A stretch of DNA of 64,000 nt. It comes from Porphyromonas catoniae ATCC 51270 (GTDB lineage: Bacteria > Bacteroidota > Bacteroidia > Bacteroidales > Porphyromonadaceae). The DNA is taken from positions 1 through 64,000 of the forward strand of contig NZ_JDFF01000025.1 in NCBI RefSeq assembly GCF_000565015.1, read 5' to 3'. The stretch's first letter is position 1. Every line of letters starts with the position of its first letter. The position numbers and the translations under genes were made by a program. The notes below the pieces were generated by a model. The model was given only the letters and a program-made list of their open reading frames with translations. It had not been told where the DNA came from and made no database searches. Shown in pieces: positions 10,309 to 19,004 of this stretch.

Positions 10309-10929
10309 TTACTTCTCGATTGCAATGATTGAACCTTTAGCACCTGGCACACTACCCTTCAGCAGAAGGAGGTTGTGCTCGGGCATTACCTTGATCACCT
10401 CGAGGTTCTGAACGGTCACACGCTCATTACCTGTCTGACCCGCCATACGTGTCCCCTTGAAGACCTTAGCTGGGTACGAGCACGCACCTACAGAACCGGG
10501 AGCACGAAGACGGTTGTGCTGACCGTGGGTAGACTGACCGACACCGCCGAAGCCGTGACGCTTGACGACCCCTTGGAATCCCTTACCCTTAGAGGTACCG
10601 ATGACGTCTACGAAGACAGTGCCCTCGAAGAAGTTTACATCGATCACATCACCCAGATGATACTGGGCGATATCGAACCCCTTGAACTCGGCCAAGTGTC
10701 TCTTGGCGGCAACGCCTGCCCTCTGGAAGTGACCCTGAAGCGGCTTGGACGTGTGCTTTTCCTTTGCATCAACGAACCCAAGCTGTAGAGCTTCGTAGCC
10801 ATCCTTTTCCAGGGACTTGATCTGCGTTACCACGCAAGGACCTACTTCGATAACAGTGCATGGGATGTTCTTCCCCTCGGCACTGAATACGGATGTCATT
10901 CCGATTTTCTTTCCTAATAAACCTGGCAT
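10309..10929 (-). CDS. rplC: 50S ribosomal protein L3
   Basis: L3, 206 aa. It begins [20 protein letters not shown] and contains [15 protein letters not shown] and the [16 protein letters not shown] loop that reaches the peptidyl-transferase centre. It lies 21 bp after rpsJ. Confidence 0.99.
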   Translation of the reverse strand: MPGLLGKKIGMTSVFSAEGKNIPCTVIEVGPCVVTQIKSLEKDGYEALQLGFVDAKEKHTSKPLQGHFQRAGVAAKRHLAEFKGFDIAQYHLGDVIDVNFFEGTVFVDVIGTSKGKGFQGVVKRHGFGGVGQSTHGQHNRLRAPGSVGACSYPAKVFKGTRMAGQTGNERVTVQNLEVIKVMPEHNLLLLKGSVPGAKGSIIAIEK

Positions 10930-10950
10930 TTCAGTTTCTTATTTAGTTGA

Positions 10951-11256
10951 TCACACCTTGATTTCTACTTCTACACCGCTGGGGAGCTCGAGCTTCATTA
11001 GCGCATCGATGGTCTCAGCCGTGGAGTTGTAGATATCGATGAGTCGCTTGTAGGAGCTAAGCTCGAACTGCTCGCGGCTCTTCTTGTTTACGAAGGTCGA
11101 GCGGTTCACCGTGAAGATACGCTTGTGCGTAGGCAGGGGAATAGGTCCGCTGACTACAGCTCCAGAGGCCTTGACGGTCTTGACGATCTTCTCTGCCGAC
11201 TTGTCGAGCAGCGTGTGATCGTACGACTTCAACTTGATTCTAATCTTTTGGCTCAT
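10951..11256 (-). CDS. rpsJ: 30S ribosomal protein S10 (NusE)
   Basis: S10, 101 aa, also the antitermination factor NusE. The sequence [20 protein letters not shown] and the block [17 protein letters not shown] are diagnostic. It follows fusA by 20 bp; the absence of tuf between fusA and rpsJ is the usual Bacteroidetes arrangement. Confidence 0.99.
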   Translation of the reverse strand: MSQKIRIKLKSYDHTLLDKSAEKIVKTVKASGAVVSGPIPLPTHKRIFTVNRSTFVNKKSREQFELSSYKRLIDIYNSTAETIDALMKLELPSGVEVEIKV

Positions 11257-11276
11257 ATCTCTAGTTGTAATACTAT

Positions 11277-13400
11277 TTACTTGATCAGATCTACACGACC
11301 GCCGACTTCCTCTAGGACCTGGCGTGCGATAGACGAGGACACTGCTTCGTAGTGAGAGAAGGTCATCGAGGACGTTGCGCGACCAGAGGTGATCGTACGC
11401 AGGCTCGTCACATAACCAAACATCTCAGCCAGAGGCACAGAAGCCTTCACCAGACGAGCGCCCGATGGTGTGCTGTCCATACCCTCTACAGAGCCACGAC
11501 GCTTGTTCAGGTCACCGATCACATCACCCATGTTTTCCTCAGGCGTATCAACCTCTAGGTGCATGATGGGCTCGAGGAGGACAGGACCAGCTTGAGCGCA
11601 GGCATTCTTGAACGCCTGGATAGCACAGATCTCGAAGGAGAGCTGGTCAGAGTCCACGGGGTGGAACGAACCATCGAGGAGCGTTACCTTGAGCTTATCC
11701 ACTGCGTAGCCAGCGAGCACACCATTGGCCATAGCCTTCTGGAAGCCCTTCTGTACGGAGGGGATGAATTCCTTAGGTACGTTACCGCCCTTGACTTCGT
11801 CTACGAACTGTAGGTCGCCTTCGAAGCCTTCGTCAGCGGGCTCTACGCGTACGATGATGTCAGCGAACTTACCACGACCACCAGTCTGCTTCTTGTACAC
11901 TTCACGGAGCTCGACGGGCTTCGTGATAGCTTCCTTGTAGGACACCTGGGGCTTACCCTGGTTAGCCTCTACCTTGAACTCACGCTTCAGACGGTCGATG
12001 ATGATCTCTAGGTGGAGCTCACCCATACCGCTGATGACGGTCTGGCCGGTCTCTTCGTTGGTCTGCACACGGAAGGTGGGGTCTTCTTCGGCAAGCTTAG
12101 CTAGACCGACACCCATCTTATCCATATCCTTCTGCGTCTTAGGCTCGACAGCGATACCGATAACGGGCTCGGGGAAGTCGATCGACTCGAGGATGATGGG
12201 GTTGTTCTCATCACAAAGAGTATCCCCTGTACGGATGTCCTTGAAGCCTACACCGGCACCGATGTCACCGCAGCCGATGACTTCCATGGGGTTCTGCTTG
12301 TTGGAGTGCATCTGGAAGAGGCGCGAGATACGCTCCTTCTTCTCTGAGCGAGCATTGTAGACGTAGGAGCCTGCGGGGAGTTCACCGGCATATACACGGA
12401 AGAAGCAGAGGCGACCTACATAGGGGTCGGTAGCGATCTTGAACGCAAGAGCGGTCAGAGGAGAGCTAGGATCGACCTTGCGAACGATCTCCTTCTCAGG
12501 ATCACGAGGGTCGGTACCGATGACCTCTGGGTTGTCCATTGGGCTGGGCAGATAAGCTGCGACAGCGTCGAGGAGCGTCTGTACACCCTTGTTCTTGAAG
12601 GACGAGCCACAGAGCATAGGGTTGATCTTCATCGCAAGCGTACCCTTACGTAGGGCAGCACGGATCTCATCCTCGGTGATCGTAGAAGGATCATCGAAGT
12701 ACTTCTCCATCAGGACATCGTCGCAGTCAGCGAGCGTCTCGAGCATCTTGTCGCGCCACTCTTCGGCCTCGGCCTGGAGCTCAGCGGGGATGTCGATCGT
12801 GTCGTAGTGAGAGCCCATCGTCTCGTCGTCCCAGACCAGAGCCTTCATCGTCACGAGGTCTACGACCCCACGGAAGGTCTCTTCCTGACCGACAGGGATC
12901 TGGATAGGACATGGGGTAGCCCCTAGGATGGTCTTGATCTGGCGGACAACCTCAAAGAAGTTGGCCCCCGAGCGGTCCATCTTGTTTACGTAGCAGATAC
13001 GGGGTACACGATACTTGTCGGCCTGACGCCATACCGTCTCACTCTGAGGCTGTACACCACCCACAGCACAGAAGGTAGCGACTGCACCATCGAGGATACG
13101 GAGCGAACGCTCTACCTCTACGGTGAAGTCTACGTGCCCTGGGGTGTCGATCAGGTTGATCTTGTACTTCGTATTGTCGTAGTTCCAGAAGGTCGTCGTA
13201 GCAGCAGAGGTGATCGTGATCCCACGCTCCTGCTCCTGCTCCATCCAGTCCATCGTAGCGCCCCCGTCATGTACTTCACCGATCTTGTGGGTAAGACCCG
13301 TGTAGAAGAGGATACGTTCGGACGTGGTCGTCTTCCCGGCATCGATGTGAGCCATGATGCCGATATTTCTCGTAAGTTCTAGGTGTTTGTGGTCAGCCAT
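11277..13400 (-). CDS. fusA: translation elongation factor G
   Basis: Ribosomal translocase GTPase, 707 aa. The G domain is intact: AHIDAGKTT (17-25), then the RGITITSAA switch region, DTPGHVDF, and NKMDR for guanine specificity. Domains II-V follow with the usual GMGELHLEI and [13 protein letters not shown] blocks. It sits 15 bp after rpsG and 20 bp before rpsJ in one transcription unit. This copy looks like the housekeeping EF-G because of its position and its intact GTPase motifs. Confidence 0.99.
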   Translation of the reverse strand: MADHKHLELTRNIGIMAHIDAGKTTTSERILFYTGLTHKIGEVHDGGATMDWMEQEQERGITITSAATTTFWNYDNTKYKINLIDTPGHVDFTVEVERSLRILDGAVATFCAVGGVQPQSETVWRQADKYRVPRICYVNKMDRSGANFFEVVRQIKTILGATPCPIQIPVGQEETFRGVVDLVTMKALVWDDETMGSHYDTIDIPAELQAEAEEWRDKMLETLADCDDVLMEKYFDDPSTITEDEIRAALRKGTLAMKINPMLCGSSFKNKGVQTLLDAVAAYLPSPMDNPEVIGTDPRDPEKEIVRKVDPSSPLTALAFKIATDPYVGRLCFFRVYAGELPAGSYVYNARSEKKERISRLFQMHSNKQNPMEVIGCGDIGAGVGFKDIRTGDTLCDENNPIILESIDFPEPVIGIAVEPKTQKDMDKMGVGLAKLAEEDPTFRVQTNEETGQTVISGMGELHLEIIIDRLKREFKVEANQGKPQVSYKEAITKPVELREVYKKQTGGRGKFADIIVRVEPADEGFEGDLQFVDEVKGGNVPKEFIPSVQKGFQKAMANGVLAGYAVDKLKVTLLDGSFHPVDSDQLSFEICAIQAFKNACAQAGPVLLEPIMHLEVDTPEENMGDVIGDLNKRRGSVEGMDSTPSGARLVKASVPLAEMFGYVTSLRTITSGRATSSMTFSHYEAVSSSIARQVLEEVGGRVDLIK

Positions 13401-13415
13401 TGTCTTTTGCCTTTC

Positions 13416-13892
13416 TTAGAATCTGAAGTGAGCAAATGCACGGTTGGCTTCAGCCATACGGTGCATATCTTCCTTGCGCTTGAAGGCGGCACCCTGACTG
13501 CTAAATGCATCCACTATTTCTGCTGCGAGCTTATCTGCCATGGTCTTACCACCGCGCTTGCGAGCATAGAGGATGAGGTTCTTCATAGAGATAGACTCTT
13601 TACGCTCGGGGCGGATCTCCGTTGGCACCTGGAAGGTAGCACCACCGATACGGCGGCTCTTTACTTCTACCTGAGGAGTGATGTTATCGAGAGCGGCCTT
13701 CCAGATCTCGAGCGGAGTCTTGTCCTCCTGCTGGATCTTCTTGCCTACAATCTCAAGCGCGGTGTAGAAGATATCGAAGGCGATGCTCTTCTTACCGTCG
13801 TACATCAGGTGATTAACGAACTTCGTCACCTTTACGTCACCAAATACGGGATCAGGTAGTACCTGTCTCTTTTTGGGTTTAGCTTTTCTCAT
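13416..13892 (-). CDS. rpsG: 30S ribosomal protein S7
   Basis: S7, 158 aa, initiates assembly of the 30S head. It starts [19 protein letters not shown] and contains [19 protein letters not shown] and [10 protein letters not shown] at the end. It is separated from rpsL by an unusually long 252-bp gap that contains hairpins and may be a regulatory leader. Confidence 0.98.
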   Translation of the reverse strand: MRKAKPKKRQVLPDPVFGDVKVTKFVNHLMYDGKKSIAFDIFYTALEIVGKKIQQEDKTPLEIWKAALDNITPQVEVKSRRIGGATFQVPTEIRPERKESISMKNLILYARKRGGKTMADKLAAEIVDAFSSQGAAFKRKEDMHRMAEANRAFAHFRF

Positions 13893-14144
13893 TGCTTAAT
13901 CTAAATTTCGTTTCTGTCGATTGGTTGTGCTGTGATCTTACTTCAACGCTCCCGCTGGAGCATTTACTCAACCTTGCTAGCCTATCCAACGAACTCAAGA
14001 AACTTGGTTCTATTGACACTTAGCATTGCCTCTAGCACGAGAGGCTCTTTGTTTGGCTCTCCAGCCAGTCACGAAGCGAGGCCGAGACGACACTGGAGAC
14101 GAAGGGGGCGCATGACCAAGCGGTCACTCCACGCCGGGGGAAGA
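13893..14144 (-). promoter_or_regulatory. long rpsL-rpsG spacer with hairpins
   Basis: A 252-bp non-coding gap inside an otherwise tightly packed operon. On the minus strand it holds at least two perfect stems: GCCTCT/AGAGGC (14028-14045) and GCTCC/GGAGC (13948-13961). S7 is an autogenous repressor in other bacteria, so an S7-binding leader is a reasonable guess but is not shown by the sequence. No TAnnTTTG promoter was found. Confidence 0.4.
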
Positions 14145-14552
14145 CTACTTCTTACCCTTTGCTGGAGCAGCTGCCTGACCTGGCTTAGGACGCTTAGCAC
14201 CGTACTTAGAGCGACGCTGCAGACGACCATTGACACCAGCCGTATCGAGTGAGCCACGTACGATGTGATAGCGTACCCCTGGGAGGTCCTTCACACGGCC
14301 ACCACGTACCAGCACAATGCTATGCTCCTGGAGGTTGTGACCCTCACCTGGGATATAGGCGTTGATTTCCTTCCCATTGGTCAGGCGAACACGAGCGACC
14401 TTACGCATTGCAGAGTTTGGCTTCTTAGGGGTGGTTGTGTACACACGTACGCAGACACCACGACGCTGAGGACAAGAATCCAGAGCTGGGCTCTTACCCT
14501 TCTCGACGAGTGTCTCACGTCCCTTTCTTACCAATTGTTGAATAGTTGGCAT
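14145..14552 (-). CDS. rpsL: 30S ribosomal protein S12
   Basis: Decoding-centre protein S12, 135 aa, first gene of the operon. [13 protein letters not shown] at the start and the [17 protein letters not shown] block are diagnostic. The residues linked to streptomycin resistance in other bacteria are the sensitive type here (Lys at 43-44 and Lys88). The C-terminus has a short Ala/Pro/Lys tail. A strong promoter lies 81-110 bp upstream. Confidence 0.99.
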   Translation of the reverse strand: MPTIQQLVRKGRETLVEKGKSPALDSCPQRRGVCVRVYTTTPKKPNSAMRKVARVRLTNGKEINAYIPGEGHNLQEHSIVLVRGGRVKDLPGVRYHIVRGSLDTAGVNGRLQRRSKYGAKRPKPGQAAAPAKGKK

Positions 14553-14632
14553 TTCGTTTCTACTTATGTTTGAATAACTTATCTACTCAATTCTTCGGAC
14601 AGAGCAGACCTAAGCCTACTCCATCGAGTGCA

Positions 14633-14662
14633 CAAAGATACACATAATCTGCGAATATACAA
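14633..14662 (-). promoter_or_regulatory. promoter of the ribosomal operon
   Basis: On the minus strand, TTG (14662-14660), 19 bases, then TATCTTTG (14640-14633). This matches the Bacteroidetes primary-sigma consensus in both boxes and in spacing. It implies a transcript start near 14626 and a leader of about 75 nt before rpsL. Confidence 0.85.
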
Positions 14663-14795
14663 TATGATACCCTCATCGGTGTCCATACTGCGTAGCCCCC
14701 CCATGACTCGTGTGCGAATACTGATACAAAAGCACACACAAGTATGAGGCACCCCATTGACCTGCCTAATTGTATATTTGGGGAGGGGATTAAGC

Positions 14796-15419
14796 CTAAA
14801 TAGGCATCAACTTTAGTTGTGCGGATAACAAGGAAAGATCATCATAGCTCTTCTCCCTCCATTCCTTCATATATAAGTTAAACCGATCAGTCAGCCTCCA
14901 CTCTAGAAAGTCATAGAGCATTTGACGAATTGCATCTTTTGTGTAGCCTCTAAGTAGCCGAGCTCTGATATCGGAAGACGTGCATCTATCCTTACCCAGA
15001 GAAACATACTTTTTCAAGAAAGATGTACTTATCGAGTAGGCCATCTCTCTTTTGACAGGCCGATTTTTCTTGAGGGGTATTTTCAAGACTATACCATCAT
15101 CTGAGACCTCAAAAACTGCAACTTTAGACCTAGACAAGGATATGACCTTAGAAATATGCTTGGAGTGAGCAAATACGATAGTATAGTCAAAGATGAGAGC
15201 ATATTCACTTAACTGGGAAGAAAGTCTCCGTGTGCTATCTCTTTCGCTCTTAATCTCAATTGCATATGTACACCCTTCATATAAAGCTAAAAGGTCAACC
15301 ATTCGTTGACTTGTACCATACATGACCTCACTACCAATAATGATCCCAGGGCATCTTTGAATGAGCCACTCTATAACGGACATCTTAATCCTATCAGCGG
15401 GGCGAACCTGCAAACTCAT
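14796..15419 (-). CDS. sce7726-like PD-(D/E)XK nuclease-fold protein
   Basis: A 207-aa protein with a readable PD-(D/E)XK nuclease core: Glu31, then VDLLAL with Asp42, the strand AIEIKSE with Glu55-x-Lys57, and Gln69/Tyr73 on the next helix (SSQLSEY). This is the Mg-dependent core of restriction and repair nucleases. The pairing with a beta-family protein directly upstream recalls the sce7725/sce7726 pair named from Sorangium; that link is from memory of the families. Its ATG follows the upstream stop by one base (TGA-T-ATG), so translation is coupled. It is the last gene of a four-gene operon. A role as the nuclease effector of a defence system is inference. Confidence 0.75.
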   Translation of the reverse strand: MSLQVRPADRIKMSVIEWLIQRCPGIIIGSEVMYGTSQRMVDLLALYEGCTYAIEIKSERDSTRRLSSQLSEYALIFDYTIVFAHSKHISKVISLSRSKVAVFEVSDDGIVLKIPLKKNRPVKREMAYSISTSFLKKYVSLGKDRCTSSDIRARLLRGYTKDAIRQMLYDFLEWRLTDRFNLYMKEWREKSYDDLSLLSAQLKLMPI

Positions 15420-15420
15420 A

Positions 15421-16530
15421 TCATTGCTCGTCTCGCAATCCTAGCCGATGGATTTGCTGCTCTATATGAGAATTCATTCGTACAGAGATCCAGAAGGAGG
15501 GGGATGCTGATGGAGCCCCCCCGTATGCACAATTTCGTATCTGATGAATTCCCCAAGATTCCACTACAGAGCTAAATCGCTTATCTAATATTACCTTCTT
15601 AGCTACAGAGGTATATACCTCCGAATACTCCCTCGACCCTCTGCGTTCACGATAATAATAGATCTCTCTTTCTAAAGCGACATCAATCCGCGGAATCCAG
15701 CCACGGGTCATACGAATTTGATCATTTCGGATCGGATTAATTGAAGCATAGTCACCATAGATAACCTCAGCATGTTCTCCCTTGACTATTTCATACAGAT
15801 CTATTTCTCGAAGGTCAATGGTATCTGAAACATCATCTCCAATTTCACTTACGTTGTTAGGGAATGTAGTTGCACATACAACGATTTTGATCTTCTTATC
15901 TCCCGCAATCTCCTTTATTTTCTTTATCCTCTCAATACATATCCGTGCAGGATCTCCATAGGAAGCTGGAGGTACCCATCCACAATCGAGAACAACCCAA
16001 AGGACGTTCTCATCAGAGAGACACTCAGAGATGAGCCTCACATCATCAATGTATTCAAAGCTCTCGCTCTCTAAAGAACACCGATACATCACCTCTGGGA
16101 ACTCTGAAGAGAGGGCATAAATTTGACTCTTAACATTCTCCTCAAGGTTCTCATCTGCATTGTTTATCAAGATAGACGGAATTAGGGTTAGCCCAGCCCC
16201 TCTTAACTCTCTAACTAACTCTATCCATTTCTTATACCCTCCTTCATAATTAAAGAGGTCGTCAATCTCCTGAGAGCTCAAACCCACATCAGAGGTCACA
16301 TCTAATGCGACTCGATGCCCCCCAAATATCTCCTTTATTCTTTTTATCTTAGAGTCATACGGATAAGCATACTGGGGGAGCTCCTTTGTTCCTATATTCC
16401 TCGCCCGACCTCTTGTGAGCTCGACAATAGGAAGGGTTTTACTCAAACTCTCTGACGATAAATTTTGTATCGCCCTTAACTCTGAATCTCCTGTCTTTAC
16501 AATGAGACAATACTTTTCCTTTTCAGACAT
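15421..16530 (-). CDS. beta-family / sce7725-like protein
   Basis: A 369-aa protein with the layout of the Pfam beta-protein family. It opens with KYCLIVKTGDSELRAIQNL and LPIVELTRGR, where the family reads 'PILK-x-G-E-x-x-AL ... PL-x-E'. Alternating beta-strand/helix blocks in the middle (ALDVT, TLIPSILIN, VLWVVLDCGW, KIVVCATTF) suggest a TIM-barrel-like fold. It closes with YGDYASINPIR and WIPRIDVALEREIYYYRER, also typical. No catalytic motif is obvious. It overlaps the ImmA/IrrE gene stop by one base and precedes the nuclease-like gene by one base. The biochemical function is unknown; a target-recognition or sensor role in the operon is speculation. Confidence 0.75.
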   Translation of the reverse strand: MSEKEKYCLIVKTGDSELRAIQNLSSESLSKTLPIVELTRGRARNIGTKELPQYAYPYDSKIKRIKEIFGGHRVALDVTSDVGLSSQEIDDLFNYEGGYKKWIELVRELRGAGLTLIPSILINNADENLEENVKSQIYALSSEFPEVMYRCSLESESFEYIDDVRLISECLSDENVLWVVLDCGWVPPASYGDPARICIERIKKIKEIAGDKKIKIVVCATTFPNNVSEIGDDVSDTIDLREIDLYEIVKGEHAEVIYGDYASINPIRNDQIRMTRGWIPRIDVALEREIYYYRERRGSREYSEVYTSVAKKVILDKRFSSVVESWGIHQIRNCAYGGAPSASPSFWISVRMNSHIEQQIHRLGLRDEQ

Positions 16531-17078
16531 TATGCCTTGGTTCTAAATCCTAGTTGCTTGACTCTATACAGCATTGCAGCAACAGATACTCCAAAAGACT
16601 CTGCAAGCGTCTCAACACTAGCAACACCTTCCCGCACCAATCGCCGAACCCTATCTTCGGGCATTAGCAGTTTGGCAGCAAAGTCATTTGCTGCATATTC
16701 TATATTGTTCACTGACATCCCCCGAAAGAAGACTGTATCCGTAAAACTCTCCTTCTCCGATTTATGTAGAACATAGTGCGCCAGTTCATGTGCAAGAGTG
16801 AAACGTTGTCGGTTACGAGAATGTCCTTTATTAACACTAATAACCCACTTATCTCCATCTCGAGAGAGTTTACCTGATATAGCCGAATCCAAGGATACAA
16901 ACTCAACCCTAAGATCATCTCTCAGTTCAATTAACTTTAGAATATCTAAGGAGTCCCCATCATATAATTCCTTCTGTGATGCTATACCGAGGAGACTATC
17001 TACGGAAGTAAATAGCAAGTTTACATCTAAATCTCCTGCAGGACTACTCTTAGGTCTTCTTACTCCTCTAACACCCAT
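16530..17078 (-). CDS. ImmA/IrrE-type zinc metallopeptidase
   Basis: Predicted metallopeptidase of the ImmA/IrrE (COG2856) family, which in phage and conjugative elements cleaves cognate repressors. The HExxH zinc motif is present (FTLAHELAHYVLH), followed downstream by EYAANDFAAKLLMP, which supplies the third ligand Glu. The C-terminal 40 residues (VETLAESFGVSVAAMLYRVKQLG) form the usual helix-turn-helix-like tail. No separate XRE domain precedes it. I prefer the ATG at 17078, which overlaps the upstream gene by 11 bp; an ATG at 17111 would add 11 residues. It lies between the two-TM gene and the beta-family gene. A likely role is as the protease switch of the operon, by analogy only. Confidence 0.88.
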   Translation of the reverse strand: MGVRGVRRPKSSPAGDLDVNLLFTSVDSLLGIASQKELYDGDSLDILKLIELRDDLRVEFVSLDSAISGKLSRDGDKWVISVNKGHSRNRQRFTLAHELAHYVLHKSEKESFTDTVFFRGMSVNNIEYAANDFAAKLLMPEDRVRRLVREGVASVETLAESFGVSVAAMLYRVKQLGFRTKA

Positions 17079-17799
17079 GATCTCCATGCTTCCCAGCATC
17101 TCCATCAACAACTTCCCACTCTAAGGGAACCGTTTCCTGAAGATCAGCTAATTGACACTCGATATCGCTCAGTCTCTGTTCAAGATTAGTCAATTGTTTT
17201 ATCACATCTTCGGTAGTATCAACTCGGGTAAAATCAGCATCTATATCACCTCGGATAGCCTCTGTGATAGCCCGACGGACTTCTATGGAGTCTCTTAAAG
17301 TACAGCTGACTTTCTTGATGGTTCCTTCCTCTAAGTCCGCAACAATCCTCAGCCGTTCTCTCTCAAACTCATTTCTGTAGAAATTGCTCACAAGAAAAGA
17401 GGAGGCAAATGTAAAGACTGCAACCATTATCCCTAGAACTGCAACCAATGTGTTATAATAGGAAGTTATGCGAGATGCAAACTCATCCGAACTCATAAGT
17501 TCTCCTTGTCCTCTTAACTCTTCTAGGATCTGTTTGTTTGTCACGCCCCCGCATCCGTTGTAGACATCAACACTATCTGCTACTTGCGTTTGCCGAGCAG
17601 AATCAGGTATAATGTAAATCTGTGTCCGAGACCAAGTCCGATTATGTTGGTCAGAACACAAGCAAAAGAGTACAACAAAAATAGCCATTGTAGAGAAGCC
17701 TAGTATGTATACGACAATCCATCTCCAAACAGATGAGGCACCTTCCAATTTTATGGAACCTTCTTTTTCCTGACCGACACCTTCTCGACTGGGTTTCAT
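17068..17799 (-). CDS. two-TM membrane protein with C-terminal coiled coil
   Basis: A 243-aa protein that I do not recognise. It has two clear membrane segments, about residues 25-47 (WRWIVVYILGFSTMAIFVVL) and 115-137 (TLVAVLGIMVAVFTFASSFL), with a roughly 65-residue stretch between them. A charged helical C-terminal region contains heptad-like Leu/Ile spacing (QLTNLEQRLSDIECQLADL), so a coiled coil is likely. It is the first gene of the four-gene operon and overlaps the ImmA/IrrE gene. It could be a membrane sensor or a membrane-damaging effector; nothing in the sequence decides between them. Confidence 0.8.
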   Translation of the reverse strand: MKPSREGVGQEKEGSIKLEGASSVWRWIVVYILGFSTMAIFVVLFCLCSDQHNRTWSRTQIYIIPDSARQTQVADSVDVYNGCGGVTNKQILEELRGQGELMSSDEFASRITSYYNTLVAVLGIMVAVFTFASSFLVSNFYRNEFERERLRIVADLEEGTIKKVSCTLRDSIEVRRAITEAIRGDIDADFTRVDTTEDVIKQLTNLEQRLSDIECQLADLQETVPLEWEVVDGDAGKHGDHGC

Positions 17800-17829
17800 G
17801 ACTCTACTTTACATCCATCATTACCTAAA

Positions 17830-17837
17830 CAAAGATA
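17830..17837 (-). promoter_or_regulatory. -7 box of the four-gene defence-like operon
   Basis: TATCTTTG on the minus strand, about 31 bp upstream of the two-TM gene's ATG. A TTTG lies 16 bases further upstream, somewhat closer than the usual 19-20. Confidence 0.5.
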
Positions 17838-18444
17838 CAAAGTTATGAGGATTCAAACTATTCCATGAGGAAGGTGAGGGCTGAAGCATAATCGTTTTAG
17901 GCATATCGCTAAGAAATTGGTTATTGGCAATGGAGCTTCTTCGTAACTAAACCCCCTATATTTACTCTCCAGTATCAAGGTTGACTAGCTGCAAGTTGTA
18001 TTTATCATGTAGCTCCCTTGGAACAAAAATACAGGCCAGACTGAAATCTACTATAACAAACTTTTTTAAGGAAGTTATTAGGGATACGATAAGCTACCGC
18101 AAATTATAGGTATAAATAAGAACACTTTGGCTATGAGTAGTGTGTTATATTGGTGTTAGTATGTGGTGAAATAGGATCTATACAGGAGGGGGCATGCCTA
18201 AAGTTCTGCCCTTCGCCTATGCGGAGGAGGTAGACCTCTGGCAATTTATCCCTTATCTAACGTGAGCACGACCTAAGGAATAAAGGAGCACATCCTCGGT
18301 TTAAAGCAGGTTTTACTCTTAACCGACACAAACAAAAGGAAACTTATAAGTCCGTTTGGGCGGGCTCTTTGTGCATCATCGAGGTACTACGCAGGGGCAT
18401 ATCTTCGCTTCACAAGGGTGAGCACTTGCCCTGAAGACGTGTTT
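17838..18444. other. gene-poor intergenic region
   Basis: No convincing gene. The only notable item is a 23-codon ORF at 18194-18265 (MPKVLPFAYAEEVDLWQFIP...) with a strong AGGAGG eight bases before its ATG, which is unusual here because most genes lack such a site. It may be a relic or a small peptide. No terminal repeats or transposase remnants were recognised. Confidence 0.4.
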
Positions 18445-18540
18445 CTCTAGAAGAAGAAAATATAATCTCTAGAGTATCCTTGAATATCCTCTAGAGATGA
18501 AGAGCATTTTCTCTAGAGTTTTCGGGGCATGGCTCTAAAG
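18445..18540. repeat. 22-bp-period CTCTAGAG array A
   Basis: The 8-bp palindrome CTCTAGAG, or a one-base variant, starts at 18445 (CTCTAGAA), 18467, 18489, 18511 and 18533 (CTCTAAAG). The spacing is exactly 22 bp each time. The 14-base spacers are all different. It lies in the gap between the four-gene operon's promoter region and the susD 3' end. Confidence 0.85.
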
Positions 18541-18938
18541 TTCATCAGCACCACCCTAAGGAGGGAGAGGGGAACTTATGCCACGAATGCAAAAACGGGT
18601 GTTCAGCATCAGGAAGCATGAGACACGTCTTCGGCTTCAACCAAGTTTTATACTCAACTAATACCATCAGCAGAAAGCCTATAATAGGCTGAAGGTAGGC
18701 TCCATGTTGAACAAGCAGCCCGTAGGCATCCTGCCACAACAATTTACCCCACTTAATATATAGGTATATCATCGCCAAAACTACACATTAAGCTAATGGC
18801 AACAATGTAGCTCTCAATCCTTATCCCAAATTCACGTTGGATCTACATCTACGGCATGACCCAGCCGAGCATGGGCTATGACCTTAGCCTTAGGGCATGC
18901 GGATTTCCATGATATTAGATTAGCCACCCCAAAGACGA
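18541..18938. other. intergenic downstream of susD
   Basis: Contains only a weak 77-codon minus-strand reading frame without family features, which I do not call. Nothing else is seen before the terminator at 18939. Confidence 0.4.
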
Positions 18939-18976
18939 GCTAGCCCCTGCATATCAAGTGACATGCAGGGGCTAGC
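18939..18976 (-). terminator. terminator after susD
   Basis: GCTAGCCCCTGCAT (18939-18952) pairs perfectly with ATGCAGGGGCTAGC (18963-18976). It sits 28 bp past the susD stop on the minus strand. Confidence 0.8.
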
Positions 18977-19004
18977 AATATACCTTCTTGTGCGATGACT
19001 CTCC

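Noticed and set aside
18545-18778. 77-codon minus-strand frame with a hydrophobic stretch
   Set aside because: No family features, no promoter and no conserved neighbour.
17800-19004. insertion sequence or integrated element in the gene-poor region
   Set aside because: No transposase or integrase frame, no terminal inverted repeats and no tRNA-linked attachment site were seen.
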